Assembly: GCA_032622095.1 (NCBI GenBank) | Contig: CP136061.1 | Coordinates: 136,921,587-136,985,586 of the forward strand | DNA from: Siphonodentalium dalli | Taxonomy: Eukaryota > Mollusca > Scaphopoda > Gadilida > Siphonodentaliidae | Reading direction: 5' to 3' | DNA length: 64,000 nt | In this document: positions 37,020 to 49,400 of the stretch, in pieces | How the letters are laid out: every line of letters begins with the position of its first letter | Position numbering within the stretch: the first letter of the stretch is position 1 | The notes under the pieces: model-generated | Seen by the model: the letters and a program-made list of their open reading frames with translations, nothing else | Database searches by the model: none | Told to the model about the DNA's origin: nothing | Program-made: the position numbers and the translations under genes

Positions 37020-37400
37020 CCGGTTTACCTGGCTTTACCAGAGTAATGTTAACGGATATGAGCGATAACTCTATTTCACAATTGCACATTTCTCAGCTGA
37101 TGTGTTTTCTGTCTCTTTTGTGAGAATAAAATCATATTTTGTTCGTTAATCAGTGGTAACTTTACCTTAATATCGAGGTAAATTTCCCTGGTAGAATTAC
37201 TCTGCTAGAATTACTCTAGTAGAATCCATACTTTCATCCCGGTAAATACCTTGGTGAAATATATGGGTCGGATCATTTTACTAGAGTAACAATACATGGT
37301 TGGGTCTACATGTGTTCATATACTATGGTGACCATTCACTGGGTGAATTTTACCAGAGTAAAATTACCTGGTTCCAATCACCCTTGGTGAATACCTCAGA
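37020..37400 (-). repeat. CTCTGGTAAA repeats, inverted right arm
   Basis: Contains TTTACCTGGCTTTACCAGAG, TTACTCTAGTAG and GAATTTTACCAGAGTAAAA, reverse complements of the repeat core at 35100-35700. Together the arms may bound one ~2.3-kb foldback-type element. Confidence 0.55.
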
Positions 37401-38399
37401 ATACCAGTGTTTTCCCATGCCATGTTTTTAGTTGCCATGGGATATTTCTATATATCGTTGTGCCAAATATTACGAATCTTCCTTGTTTAATTTTACATGT
37501 GGTCATACATAATTACTCACAACCAAGCAATGTGTAAATATGTAAATTATTTTTGTAATACACCACACACTTATCGTATGTAAAGCTTGTGAAAAAAAAT
37601 GTGTTACGAATCTCTGACCTCAATATTAATTTGAAATTGTATGACCGATGTGAATGATTGTCCCAGGTTTTTACTTACTTCCCCTTCTAGTATAATAAAG
37701 ACCCTTTGTTTGTTTAAAACATATTTATTTACCAAATTAACGTGCATGCAATTGCAATACATTGGTAGCGAAATCCGGGGACAAGTGCTGTCCATTCAGT
37801 TAAACCTCCTCTCCTCTGTTCCATACACTAATAGCAATACTAGTCAATATGTGGACGACTGGTGGTAAGCAAGTTGAGCAACATATGTTCCTCAAGCAAA
37901 GCACTGGTCCTGGTCGCAGGTTTCAATACATAGGTCAACACGGGTGTCTACGAACAATCACTATGCATGTACTCCATGATTCAATATAGTTCGCACACAG
38001 CATCGTTTACTGGGCACAGATATTGTCAGCCATATCAGTGATTTTACAATATTATATACTAAACAATATAACTGGCCACATACAGCAGCTGTTACGCTGT
38101 ACCCAGTGCGTTTGCGATTGCAGAAACACATTTGCATTTTGTTGTCAGCTTCACAACATTGAACATGCAATACGGGGTGTTTATGTGCCGTATGACTGAC
38201 GGGAATTCCATAAAAGTTTCAGACATGCTGTGCGCATGTCGACGAAGTGACACCGCATATCGTGCTGCACGATGACTTCGCTCCACCATGGCGCGCCGGT
38301 CGTCGCGCAGCTGCAAACATCTTTAAACGTCTCAATATGCATGCTTACGCAGATGATACATAAACGAAAACAGTTCAATAACGCACCACACTTCTTCAG
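37401..38399. other. No gene seen
   Basis: Short domain-less reading frames only. Confidence 0.4.
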
Positions 38400-38408
38400 G
38401 ATGATCAT

Positions 38409-39004
38409 CAGTATCCGCGCTGGACCGAAATTTACTTTTGCCAAATGATTTGCCAAATGAAAATATTTTTTGCCAAATTCTTTTATAATTTGCCAAATGT
38501 TATCCCTGATGTATCATTTTCTGCAACCTAGATTGGATGTTATGTTTCGACACTCGCGGTTTGAACGACGTTTTCTATCGATAGGAAAGCAGTTAGTTAA
38601 TAATTATACTCGCATATCTATTGTATTTTATCATACAACAATACACCAGTCACCAAACAATAAAATGGTAGAAGGGTTGCTTCACCAGAAGAGAACATCA
38701 CAAGAGGATTAGCTATATAAACACCACCATCACACTAAATATCCATCCACCCAAATCGGCACTAATGCTATCAGATCAACTACATCTTAATGGAGGTGTT
38801 AGCTTTTCCGAAACCATATAAAGCACCATTAATATAACTAATAATAGTTTCCTAAAATGAATGGTATTGATTGACCAATAATTTTCCACTTTATTGAGGA
38901 ATTAATAAGTGACTTGCAAAAATGTTGCCAAATAAAAATATTTTTTGCCAAATGTTAATTATTTTTGCCATTGGCAAATTTGGCAAGTGGCAGGGCAAAC
39001 CCTG
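38409..39004. mobile_element. ~596-bp hAT-like MITE
   Basis: ATGATCAT flanks it at 38401-38408 and 39005-39012, an 8-bp target duplication. The ends are CAG (left) and CTG (right), as in hAT elements. The subterminal regions carry several TTTGCCAAATG motifs on the left and their complement CATTTGGCAA-type motifs on the right, plus TATTTTTTGCCAAAT. No transposase. Confidence 0.75.
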
Positions 39005-39044
39005 ATGATCATGATAAGCCGTCAATAGTTGAATCTCTGTTATG

Positions 39045-39262
39045 GTAACCCTTTATTTACTAAATACTCATTGACGAGTAGTGCACTAATGAGATATTCA
39101 GATAATAAGTTCAGGGTGTTTCTTGGACTTATCATATCAACATTTCTCACAAGTGCATAGGAATCCTTCTACACTTGTATCATATGTTTGTCTATCGTTT
39201 GGTTATATTTCCTGAACACCCCTCCATATCGGTAATAGATCATTACAATGTATATGTTCACA
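39045..39262 (+). mobile_element. Hairpin family H, copy 1
   Basis: Starts TAACCCTTTATTTACTAAAT, with TTCAGATAATAAGTTCA and a degraded complementary arm GGACTTATCATATC. Then CCTGAACACCCCTCCA and GGTAATAGATCATTACAATG, shared by copies at 40801 and 42724. Confidence 0.65.
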
Positions 39263-39398
39263 ACTGGATGGGATAATCCATTCAGTAAAGAGAGATTAAA
39301 ACATGGTTAATTTCAGTACTGATATTCGTGGCTAATATGTAAACTAAAGTTATAACGTTGATTGTCTACATTCTCAAACCGATGAATTCGCTGAACTA

Positions 39399-39580
39399 TT
39401 AACCCTCTCTATGCTAAATGATCATTGATTGGTGGTGTCTTAGGAAATGTTCAGATAATAAGTTCAACAAACGGCCATAGGTCTTCCGCTCTAATGTTAT
39501 ATTTTGTCTGTCTGTCGTCCATTCATTTTTCCTGAACAGTGAACACCCCTCCAACTCGATAATATAGATAATTTCTCCCG
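39399..39580 (+). mobile_element. Hairpin family H, copy 2, one arm lost
   Basis: TTAACCCTCTCTATGCTAAAT, GTTCAGATAATAAGTTCAAC and GAACACCCCTCCAACTC are in the same order as the other copies. The second hairpin arm is missing. Confidence 0.6.
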
Positions 39581-39599
39581 TGTATACTTAATTTGTTTT

Positions 39600-40080
39600 T
39601 CTCACAGCAAAACTGCATTGTTTTCAGGACAAAACATTTTGACCTGAAATAATATATTTGAACTAATATATCGATGAGTGTACTACATGACAATAGCAAG
39701 TTCAGCTTCAACTCTTTGTAATTTCCACAAGGATTCAATTGAAATTTGAATTATTTTAGTTTTAAATGGTTTATCGCTCTTCAGTAATCACATGTAATTT
39801 CCACTTGAGTCATCATGATTTGTCATGGAATTTTTATTTTAATAAAAATAATAAACTTTCTAGAAGTTATTCTATATCCTCAAGATTTGTTAATAATTAA
39901 TTGATGCGAGTATTGGCTTAATTTCTTGAGACAAAAGTTGCTATGGTAATGTTGCGCGTGTTCTTCAAGGCCACAATTCCTTGTTCTAAGGACACAACCA
40001 TTTTTCCTACCGAGCAGAATATATTTGAACGAATGAACCGATGAGTGTTTTAGACCGTTTTCAGTTTGTTCGACAATTGA
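39600..40080 (+). repeat. ~370-bp direct repeat
   Basis: ATATATTTGAACTAATATATCGATGAGTGT (split for comparison at 39652-39681) has a diverged copy at 40020-40049. The preceding ~50 bp are also similar. Confidence 0.4.
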
Positions 40081-40800
40081 CATAGAGAGGGGAGAGTGGT
40101 AGAATGATACACATGTGTGATATGCTGTTATCGATTCACTGTGGACTGGGTTTATTACATATATATGTAATTGTAATATTTATTAATGGTTCGAACAAAT
40201 GTAGAATGAGTTATGTGTGATGTTTGAACGTTATATTATATCAATTACTCTTGCTGTCTCGATCATTTTTACTCTTAACTATCTCTTTAAGGAACTGTAT
40301 TTTCCACCACAAGACATTTTAAAACTAACTAACTAACTCATTGTATAACTTAATCGCTGAACAAGTACAATCGTTGATTTATTTTCTTTAAAAGGGTTAT
40401 CCTCATAATAATTATTGACAAGAAAATCAACTTTTCATACAAAGGAGAATACATTCACATATTAAACCAGTTAATGCACCATATAACACTAACAAATTCA
40501 CTCGATCAATGTGTCATTAAACTTGATTTGGTTTAGTTTTTATTCAATATTTGTTCTAGTTAACGCATACTACCTAATTTCTACATACCAATTACCTCCC
40601 CATTGATAGCAAAATAATCGTTGATCAGAGCGTGTTTGACGTTTATACTATAACGCATGGTATAGTTTATGCCAATGTTTATATATGTATATGGTTTTAT
40701 CAGTCCTGAAGTTTACATTAATGTACCCATTCATTCGACGCCCATGTGTGTTTTATGCTATTCTGGTCGAAAACATTCCTATTTCCTGGAGACATGAACT

Positions 40801-41010
40801 TTAACCCTTTATATCATCAATACTAATCGTCGAGTAGTTCCGTTAGGAACTGTTCAGATAATAAGTTCATAGGTTGTTTGTTGAACTTATTATCTGAACA
40901 TATCCATTCAATAAATAGGACTCCACTTGTATTATCAATGGTCTGCTTATTTTTCCTGAAAATCCATCCAGATGAATAATAGATCGTTCCAATGTATTCT
41001 TTATTACATG
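40801..41010 (+). mobile_element. Hairpin family H, copy 3, intact hairpin
   Basis: TTAACCCTTTATATCATCAA, then GTTCAGATAATAAGTTCA pairs perfectly with TGAACTTATTATCTGAAC around a 12-base loop (40853-40900). It continues with TTTTCCTGAAAATCCATCCA and GAATAATAGATCGTTCCAAT. Confidence 0.75.
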
Positions 41011-41313
41011 AGTGCATAATCCATACATTATAGAACAGTATAATGCTTTCACGACGGGAGCTGCGCTACTGCAGCATTAAATATCATACGCCAGTGCATC
41101 GTCTTATATATGCAGTCTCCCACAGGGAGCCTAGCATATATAAGAGAATACAGTGGCTTACAATGTAAAGATACATATTGTTAAGCAAATACATTCGCTA
41201 ATATATGCGAAGCTCCAGCCATGTAAGGGTTAAGGTGGAAAAGAGGTGGTCCATTTCAACGTTGATTGTCATGACAACAGCTACAACAAGCTAAATATTC
41301 CAGGATTAACATA

Positions 41314-41503
41314 TACAGTAATGCTCTAATTAATCGACTTCTTAACCACATCAGAATTATGGATAACTTTTCATGATTTAGTCGGAAATATGGCTTGTTG
41401 CCATTCATCGGAAAGCTCTCGAGCCATATTTCCGACTAAATCCTGAAAAGTTACCCATAATTCTGCTGTGGTGAAGAAGTGGATTAATTAGAGCATTACT
41501 GTA
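41314..41503. mobile_element. Foldback MITE, family P, copy C, asymmetric
   Basis: TACAGTAATGCTCTAATTAATC on the left and GATTAATTAGAGCATTACTGTA on the right. The centre has lost about 25 bp of one arm, so the hairpin is unequal. Confidence 0.85.
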
Positions 41504-41815
41504 TTCACCTATATATGCAGACTAGATTCATCTTTGTAAAGCTAGAGCACTCAGCTAGAGCAATAATTGTTTTGTTTTTTTGGAGGGTGTCTGAGGGTGT
41601 TGGTAAAATGAACTTTTCTGTTTTTCAAGACAAAGCAGTTTCCCAACAAACAATACTATCTACAAAGAAACAAACCAAAGAGTGTTCTTGGTAACAATAT
41701 CAATTTTCGATTTGTTTTTTGACATTTAAAAAAAAAATCAAAAAAAAATCAACTACATGTTATTACTCAACCTTTATAGGTATACCCCCCCCGAAATCAT
41801 GTCACATACTATTAA
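41504..41815. other. No gene seen
   Basis: Low-complexity A/T runs only. Confidence 0.4.
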
Positions 41816-42319
41816 AGGCACGGACGGCGTTCAATACAGAACTATTCATATCGCCACCGAGGAAAGGAATATTAAAATATATATAGTTTTGTTCATATGC
41901 CAAACATAATCAGCGCGTAACTAGTATATATATTGTCGCCAAGACGTACGATGGTGTACGTAAACAAGAACCTTCTCGTGTTACAGAAGTTTTAGATAAC
42001 ACAGCGCAATTCTATTGGTTAAGCATACACAAATGATATAAACGCTCTTTATTATTTCCATATCAGGAAAACAGTAACATATAACGCTCTTTTATGTTTA
42101 CCATATCCGGATCTAAACAAAAGCCAGGTTCTGTAACGTTTTTTGCTTTTGTTTACATAACAAAGGAAAACATTTGACAATAACATACTGTTTATGCCAT
42201 ATGTCTGATTGGCATAAGAACAAGGTCTGTCTATATTTTACTATTCTTTCTTTTTATGGCGGTTTTTGACGGAGCTGAATATTTTAACAGCATACCCACC
42301 GCCAACGCCGCCCGTATCT
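41816..42319 (+). mobile_element. 504-bp family M MITE, subfamily B
   Basis: TTAA on both sides (41812-41815 and 42320-42323). The ends are AGGCACGGACGGCGTTC and CGCCGCCCGTATCT. The interior is collinear with the 494-bp subfamily (ACGCTCTTTATT twice, GGCGGTTTTTGACGG) but diverged. The partial copies at 8982 and 53478 are closer to this one. Confidence 0.85.
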
Positions 42320-42723
42320 TTAACTAACGAATTATCATCCTCCAAAATCGATCAGTACGTTCAACTCCATACACGTGTCCAGTTTACTATAAACACAACT
42401 GGCCATTCCAGCGCCTAAAAGATGCTCGTCCCGATGTGACACCAGATTTTTCACCATTAACTCAGGCAATTTCAGCTTCCTATGAAAAAGAAAAAATTAA
42501 ATTGACATGCAATCACCATCATTCTTATCCCAGACAATAAAAAAAGAAAGAAAATGAATCCTCCAGTTTTACGTTGAAAACAAAGGATCACAATTGAGAA
42601 CGGTCTAAATGTATTATCTAACATGCATGGACACTCTTTATCGGATTTTTTGGACAGGTTTTGCCTTTTTTTGTTGCTTTTGAAAGTCGATATGACCACC
42701 AAAACAAAACAAAAACCCTCATA
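42320..42723. other. No gene seen
   Basis: Unique-looking with A-rich stretches. Confidence 0.4.
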
Positions 42724-42950
42724 TTAACCCTTTCTTGACTAAATTTATAGCCACTGAAGAGTAGTTTTCCATACGAAATGTTCAGACAATAATTTAGGCC
42801 GTTTGTTGAACTTATTGTCTGAACATTTTCCACCAAAGAATATGAATCATTTTGCATTTGCATTACCTGTTCTTCTTTCTGTAGTCAGCTAATACTTTCT
42901 GACCACCCCTCCAGATGAATAATAGACCATCACAATGTATTTAATAACTG
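42724..42950 (+). mobile_element. Hairpin family H, copy 4
   Basis: TTAACCCTTTCTTGACTAAA, GTTCAGACAATAATTTA paired with TTGAACTTATTGTCTGAAC, CACCCCTCCAGATGAATAAT and AGACCATCACAATG. One change (ATAAT to ACAAT) is matched in both arms, so the stem is kept. Confidence 0.75.
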
Positions 42951-43710
42951 ATAGTTATGAAAGGTTTAATATACATGGTGTAGGCTATAGTTATTTTCTC
43001 GTATAGAAAGCATACTAATGCTAGCTTTATGGTGAAACAACGGCTATGTCATCTTAAAATTATGAGCGTGTTCATATAAACGCTCCGACATAGTGTCATA
43101 GTTGGCGTTGAACATCACCAGAATAATGTAATTTCACAAGAGAAAATGAAGATTGTGTGAAATGTATGTTAATAAGATTGTTATGTTGTATATGATTTAC
43201 CTGAGTTGTTTGTAAGTCTGGTTACTATGAAATGTCCTGTAGTTTTCTTCATAAGGGAGCTTGCAGACATAGGTCCACGTGTGTCATTAAGTTAGTATGT
43301 TTTTGAATTGTCGAGTTATTTGTTATTGCATTTCATGGTTCTTCCTTGACATTTTCCTTCAACTCACACATTTATGCATATTTGGTTTATTTTATTACAT
43401 AAGAGATATTTATATTAAAATTTTGACCACAATCGATGATTTCTCTTTTTCTCCAAACATACTGTTTGTGCCTATCAAACCCTGCGGATTATCTGGGATA
43501 TATTAACTAGTAGATTTTATTGCTTGAATTCATTCATTTGTTGCATATATTATGTTGAGTATAAAAGGAGATGGTCCCATAAATGGTCGGATTTAGGTAC
43601 AGTACCCCTTTAACATATTGCCATATATTGTTTGAATCATACATATCTGGATTTACATAATCGGTGTCTTTACTTGTTTATGTCCATTGATGAAATGCCA
43701 CGTGTTATTG

Positions 43711-43714
<4 letters not shown>
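42951..43714. other. No gene seen
   Basis: Domain-less AT-rich DNA; GTACAGTACCCCTTTAA near 43599 resembles a transposon end. Confidence 0.35.

Positions 43715-43750
<36 letters not shown>
43715..43750 (+). repeat. Poly-G tract, 36 bases
   Basis: An uninterrupted run of 36 G, the longest of several in the window (others at 7451, 10538, 20120 and 33708). Homopolymer length is error-prone in assemblies. Confidence 0.85.
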
Positions 43751-43751
<1 letters not shown>

Positions 43752-45756
43752 CATGCCAGATATTTGAATACTAATTTTGGGTAAATGTCAGATATATAAA
43801 TAACTTAAAGGGACACAAAACAATCGCAGTGGGTAAAGGTGCAAAAATATAAAAGTATATGAAATCATCACCACCAAGAAGAACATGGAGAAATATTAAT
43901 TATTGATAGCTCACCAATAACGAAATTCCGCGCGTTGACACCAATGTTATGTAAACAAAAATGACAGCGATTTGTCAACAAATATCGCTAATCGTTCAGT
44001 AAGTTCAAATATTTGAATTTGAATATAATTTTCTGAATATTTTTAAATGCTTTGACTTTTTCCAATGTTAACCATCAAGTTTTGGTTAAATTTTGCTATC
44101 TTATTGGACTAACTAGACTTTTTATTAGTAATACCAATATAACAGTGATGTTTACGTAACAATGGTTTTGAAATGCGAAATCGCTTATTGGAAAGTTATT
44201 AAGATATAACTGAACATAAGAAGAAAGTATATATATTTGTCATGTACGTGTTGGTAATGATTGTTTTACATACATGTATGTTATTACACATGAACTCACT
44301 TCGAAGGCTGTGAGTCCATTTAAGGAATTATATTAGATCCCCACTGTACGTATTGAGTATATGGCGAGGTATTCACGTTGTACAAGAAGCTTGTCGTTCA
44401 TATGGACAGGATAGGATAGGATATTTATTTCCAATACACATATATATTACATAATAATGATGAAAATTATGGATAATTTTGTTGTATATTGTGGAGGATG
44501 GCATAGTCTGGCAAGACTGTCTTCCTGCCATCCCCAGTATGGTGAATATAGAAATTAATAACAATAGTAAGATGGCCTCGGGTGATCATATCATACCACA
44601 CTGCAGCTCTATACGACGAGATGTCTGCAGAATAGTTAGGTAACTTGACAGCATGTGAACGTACTTTTCTAAGGTGAAGACTGTTTGGTGGCGTAATAAC
44701 ATTGAAGTCAGATTGGTGTCAAGCACAATAAATATCCACCGTCACAACTGTAGGTTTCTTGGCGTTTTTAATACTATATCTCTGGGATTAAAATAATAAT
44801 AAAGAAGTTTCTCACACTATAGAGGAATACCATATAGCACATTTTAGGTCAATTCATCGCCAGAGTTTATGTTATATAGCAACCACCAACGGTGCATATA
44901 CATAAGGCAGGTGAATGACGTCATATAATTTTTTCTATATCCATCAGTGATTTTTCAAGATCGCGGGTATAGATTTTGGAGAAATTGTCACGTGACTTCC
45001 GGTTAGCAACCGTGTGGTGATTGCAAAAAACGCGGAATTGGAAATGAAGCATCGCGATAAAAATGAAAGTAACTACTTCACAACTTACGAAGAATTCACA
45101 TGTGATTTAAGTCTATTCATGTCATTTAGACCAATTTCGTTGGTCAGCTTAATGAAAACGAAAAATGAAGAAGTCATGACGATAACCCAGATAAGATTTT
45201 ACAATCCACGACACCTCTTGTCAATTTGGCATGTCGTCTCCGTCGTGACCACTGCATGATGTTATATATACATAAATTATTCTTAGCGTTATGTCGCCGA
45301 AAAAAAGGCAAATTTGAGGCACATCATGTGTGGTTGCTCCACTACGTGTCACGTACGATTCATATTATACACACACTGACAAAATTGCAACAGATTCGTT
45401 GCATGTGGTCGTCTATGTTGCATATTTTCGAGTGAAAAATTTTCAATTACAGAGAATATGCCCGTTGTCGCAAAGCGACGCTGTTAAGAAAAACTTGAAG
45501 ACCGCGTTTGTTCTCAAATTGTAATGTCCTTGGTCGTTTTCAAATCCAAACGAGTCATTTGTATGGAACGTTCAATAACATGGTGTCACAAATTGTGAAT
45601 AATTGCGATTGAATCCGATAATTATCCATCCAGTGGAACATGACCCAGAACAATCTATAATGTGCCAGCCTGTGTGAAAAGTAAACATAATGTTTGACGA
45701 ATCGCGCACGCAATTAGATAATTGTCTGCTACTGTCTCATCGTATTCAGCCATCCT
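43751..45756. other. No gene seen
   Basis: Short frames near 45014-45524 have no recognisable domain and lack good ATG starts. Confidence 0.4.
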
Positions 45757-45864
45757 TTGTTATTTTAGAATGTTCTGATAATTTGAATTGTTAATGGATG
45801 GTGTCATGCATATATAAATTACGTGGGATAGCTGAATGTTGAAACTGTTGTTTCAAATTGATAC
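45757..45864 (+). repeat. Outer direct repeat, left copy
   Basis: TCTGATAATTTGAAT through ATTACGTGGGATAGCTGAAT to ATTGATACC. A diverged copy in the same orientation lies at 51815-51938. The pair brackets the whole nested structure. Confidence 0.75.
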
Positions 45865-46170
45865 CAGGGACGTGGCTAGAGGGTCTCAGTTGGGGTGTCT
45901 ATCTGGTAAATTCTAACTGCGCACCCATGAACCCCCTTCAACCATAGTTAATTTCCCCAAGTCCGATAATTTACATTCCCACAACGTTGGATTGGAATAT
46001 CAAACTGGTACTTCACGCTTTCCATATGTTGGAAATTTCCAAATTGAACCCCCAGTGAGGTTGGAAAGTTTGCAACTGATGGCCATTCTAGTCCAAAACT
46101 TTTATATAAAGTTTTTCAACCTTATTTGTGTCATTATTGTCTGTAGTTAAGTGTGTCAGTAACACCAATA
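45865..46170 (+). mobile_element. Inverted arm of a CAGGGACGTGG-ended element, left
   Basis: Begins CAGGGACGTGGCTAGA. It shares TTGGATTGGAATATC..CTGGTAC and TGTTGGAAAT with the reverse complement of 51250-51588. CAG-type ends suggest a hAT-like MITE, but no matching 8-bp target duplication was found. Confidence 0.6.
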
Positions 46171-46499
46171 ATGTAATTTTCATTTGACGGGGTGTGACTA
46201 AACACCGCCCGGACGAGCCCGGACCAGCCCGGACCAGCCCGGACAAGCCCGGACGAGCCCGGACCAGCCCGGACCCCCCATATGGACTATATCAGTGATT
46301 GTAAGGGCAATATAAGTGCAGGGGTGTCATGGAAACCCACTCAGGGTCGCTATTAACCCTGAAAATGCCGGCATCGGCGAAAATTTTCGCCGCGAAATGA
46401 AGCTAACAGCCCGGACCGCCCCTGCTGCCTCCAGGTGGGATTTTAGTATCCATACCTGTGCGGGGGTGTTAATGAAACCCAAATACGCACGGAGAGTGG

Positions 46500-49400
46500 T
46501 CAAGGTCAAACGGAAGTGCCGCTTATTAACCCCTAAACTTCCCAGATTCAGCCAGAATTAAAAAATTGCGCCCCCAATAAACAAATTCACAGCCCGGACC
46601 CCCTTAATGTCCTCGTACTTCTAATAACTCCTTACATATGTGTTGTGGAACTACCCTCGACTAGACTCAAGAAGATTCAAGGGCGAGTCGCCCACGAATG
46701 CCTGGCAATTAACCCCCAAAATGCCGCCATCGCCGATTATGTTTACCGATAACGACGCTGACAGCCCGGACCAGCCCGGACCATCCAAGTCCAGCCCGTA
46801 CCCCCCTATGGACTATATGAGTGATTTTAATGGCAATATAAGTGCAGGGGTGTCATGGAAACCCACTCAGGGTTGCTATTAACCCTCAAAATGCCGGCAT
46901 CGGCGAAAATGTTCGCCGCGAAATGAAGCTAACAGCCCGGACCGCCCCTGCTGCGTCCAGGTGGGATTTTAGTATCCATACCTGTGCGGGGGTGTTAATG
47001 AAACCCAAATACGCACGGAGAGTGGTCAAGGTCAAACGGAAGTGCCGCTTATTAACCCCTAAACTTCCCAGATTCTGCCAGAATTAAAAAATTGCGCCCC
47101 CAATAAACAAATTCACAGCCCGGACCCCCTTAATGTCCTCGTACTTCTAATAACTCCTTACATATGTGTTGTGGAACTACCCTCGACTAGACTCAAGAAG
47201 ATTCAAGGGCGAGTCGCCCACGAATGCCTGGCAATTAACCCCCCAAAATGCCGCCATCGCCGATTATGTTTACCCATAACGACGCTGACAGCCCGGACCA
47301 TCCAAGTCCAGCCCGGACCCCCCATATGGACTATATGAGTGATTTTAATGGCAATATAAGTGCAGGGGTGTCATGGAAACCCACTCAGGGTTTCTATTAA
47401 CCCTCAAAATGCCGGCATGGGCGAAAATGTTCGCCGTGAAATGAAGCTAACAGCCCGGACCGCCCCTGCTGCGTCCAGGTGGGATTTTAGTATCCATACC
47501 TGTGCGGGGGTGTTAATGAAACCCAAATACGCACGGAGAGTGGTCAAGGTCAAACGGAAGTGCCGCTTATTAACCCCTAAACTTCCCAGATTCAGCCAGA
47601 ATTAAAAAATTGCGCCCCCAATAAACAAATTCACAGCCCGGACCCCCTTAATGTCCTCGTACTTCTAATAACTCCTTACATATGTGTTGTGGAACTACCC
47701 TCGACTAGACTCAAGGAGATTCAAGGGCGAGTCGCCCACGAATGCCTGGCAATTAACCCCCAAAATGCCGCCATCGCCGATTATGTTTACCCATAACGAC
47801 GCTGACAGCCCGGACCATCCAAGTCCAGCCCGGACCCCCCATATGGACTATATGAGTGATTTTAATGGCAATATAAGTGCAGGGGTGTCATGGAAACCCA
47901 CTCAGGGTTGCTATTAACCCTCAAAATGCCGGCATGGGCGAAAATGTTCGCCGTGAAATGAAGCTAACAGCCCGGACCGCCCCTGCTGCGTCCAGGTGGG
48001 ATTTTAGTATCGATTCATGTACGAGGGTGTTAATGAAACCCAAATACGCACGGAGAGTGATCAAGGTCAAACGGAAGTGCCGCTTATTAACCCCTAAACT
48101 TCCCAGATTCAGCCAGAATTAAAAAATTGCGCCCCCAATAAACAAATTCACAGCCCGGACCCCCTTAATGTCCTCGTACTTCTAATAACTCCTTACATAT
48201 GTGTTGTGGAACTACCCTCGACTAGACTCAAGAAGATTCAAGGGCGAGTCGCCCACGAATGCCTGGCAATTAACCCCCAAAATGCCGCCATCGCCGATTA
48301 TGTTTACCGATAACGACGCTGACAGCCCGGACCAGCCCGGACCATCCAAGTCCAGCCCGTACCCCCCTATGGACTATATGAGTGATTTTAATGGCAATAT
48401 AAGTGCAGGGGTGTCATGGAAACCCACTCAGGGTTGCTATTAACCCTCAAAATGCCGGCATCGGCGAAAATGTTCGCCGCGAAATGAAGCTAACAGCCCG
48501 GACCGCCCCTGCTGCGTCCAGGTGGGATTTTAGTATCCATACCTGTGCGGGGGTGTTAATGAAACCCAAATACGCACGGAGAGTGGTCAAGGTCAAACGG
48601 AAGTGCCGCTTATTAACCCCTAAACTTCCCAGATTCTGCCAGAATTAAAAAATTGCGCCCCCAATAAACAAATTCACAGCCCGGACCCCCTTAATGTCCT
48701 CGTACTTCTAATAACTCCTTACATATGTGTTGTGGAACTACCCTCGACTAGACTCAAGAAGATTCAAGGGCGAGTCGCCCACGAATGCCTGGCAATTAAC
48801 CCCCCAAAATGCCGCCATCGCCGATTATGTTTACCCATAACGACGCTGACAGCCCGGACCATCCAAGTCCAGCCCGGACCCCCCATATGGACTATATGAG
48901 TGATTTTAATGGCAATATAAGTGCAGGGGTGTCATGGAAACCCACTCAGGGTTTCTATTAACCCTCAAAATGCCGGCATGGGCGAAAATGTTCGCCGTGA
49001 AATGAAGCTAACAGCCCGGACCGCCCCTGCTGCGTCCAGGTGGGATTTTAGTATCCATACCTGTGCGGGGGTGTTAATGAAACCCAAATACGCACGGAGA
49101 GTGGTCAAGGTCAAACGGAAGTGCCGCTTATTAACCCCTAAACTTCCCAGATTCAGCCAGAATTAAAAAATTGCGCCCCCAATAAACAAATTCACAGCCC
49201 GGACCCCCTTAATGTCCTCGTACTTCTAATAACTCCTTACATATGTGTTGTGGAACTACCCTCGACTAGACTCAAGGAGATTCAAGGGCGAGTCGCCCAC
49301 GAATGCCTGGCAATTAACCCCCAAAATGCCGCCATCGCCGATTATGTTTACCCATAACGACGCTGACAGCCCGGACCATCCAAGTCCAGCCCGGACCCCC

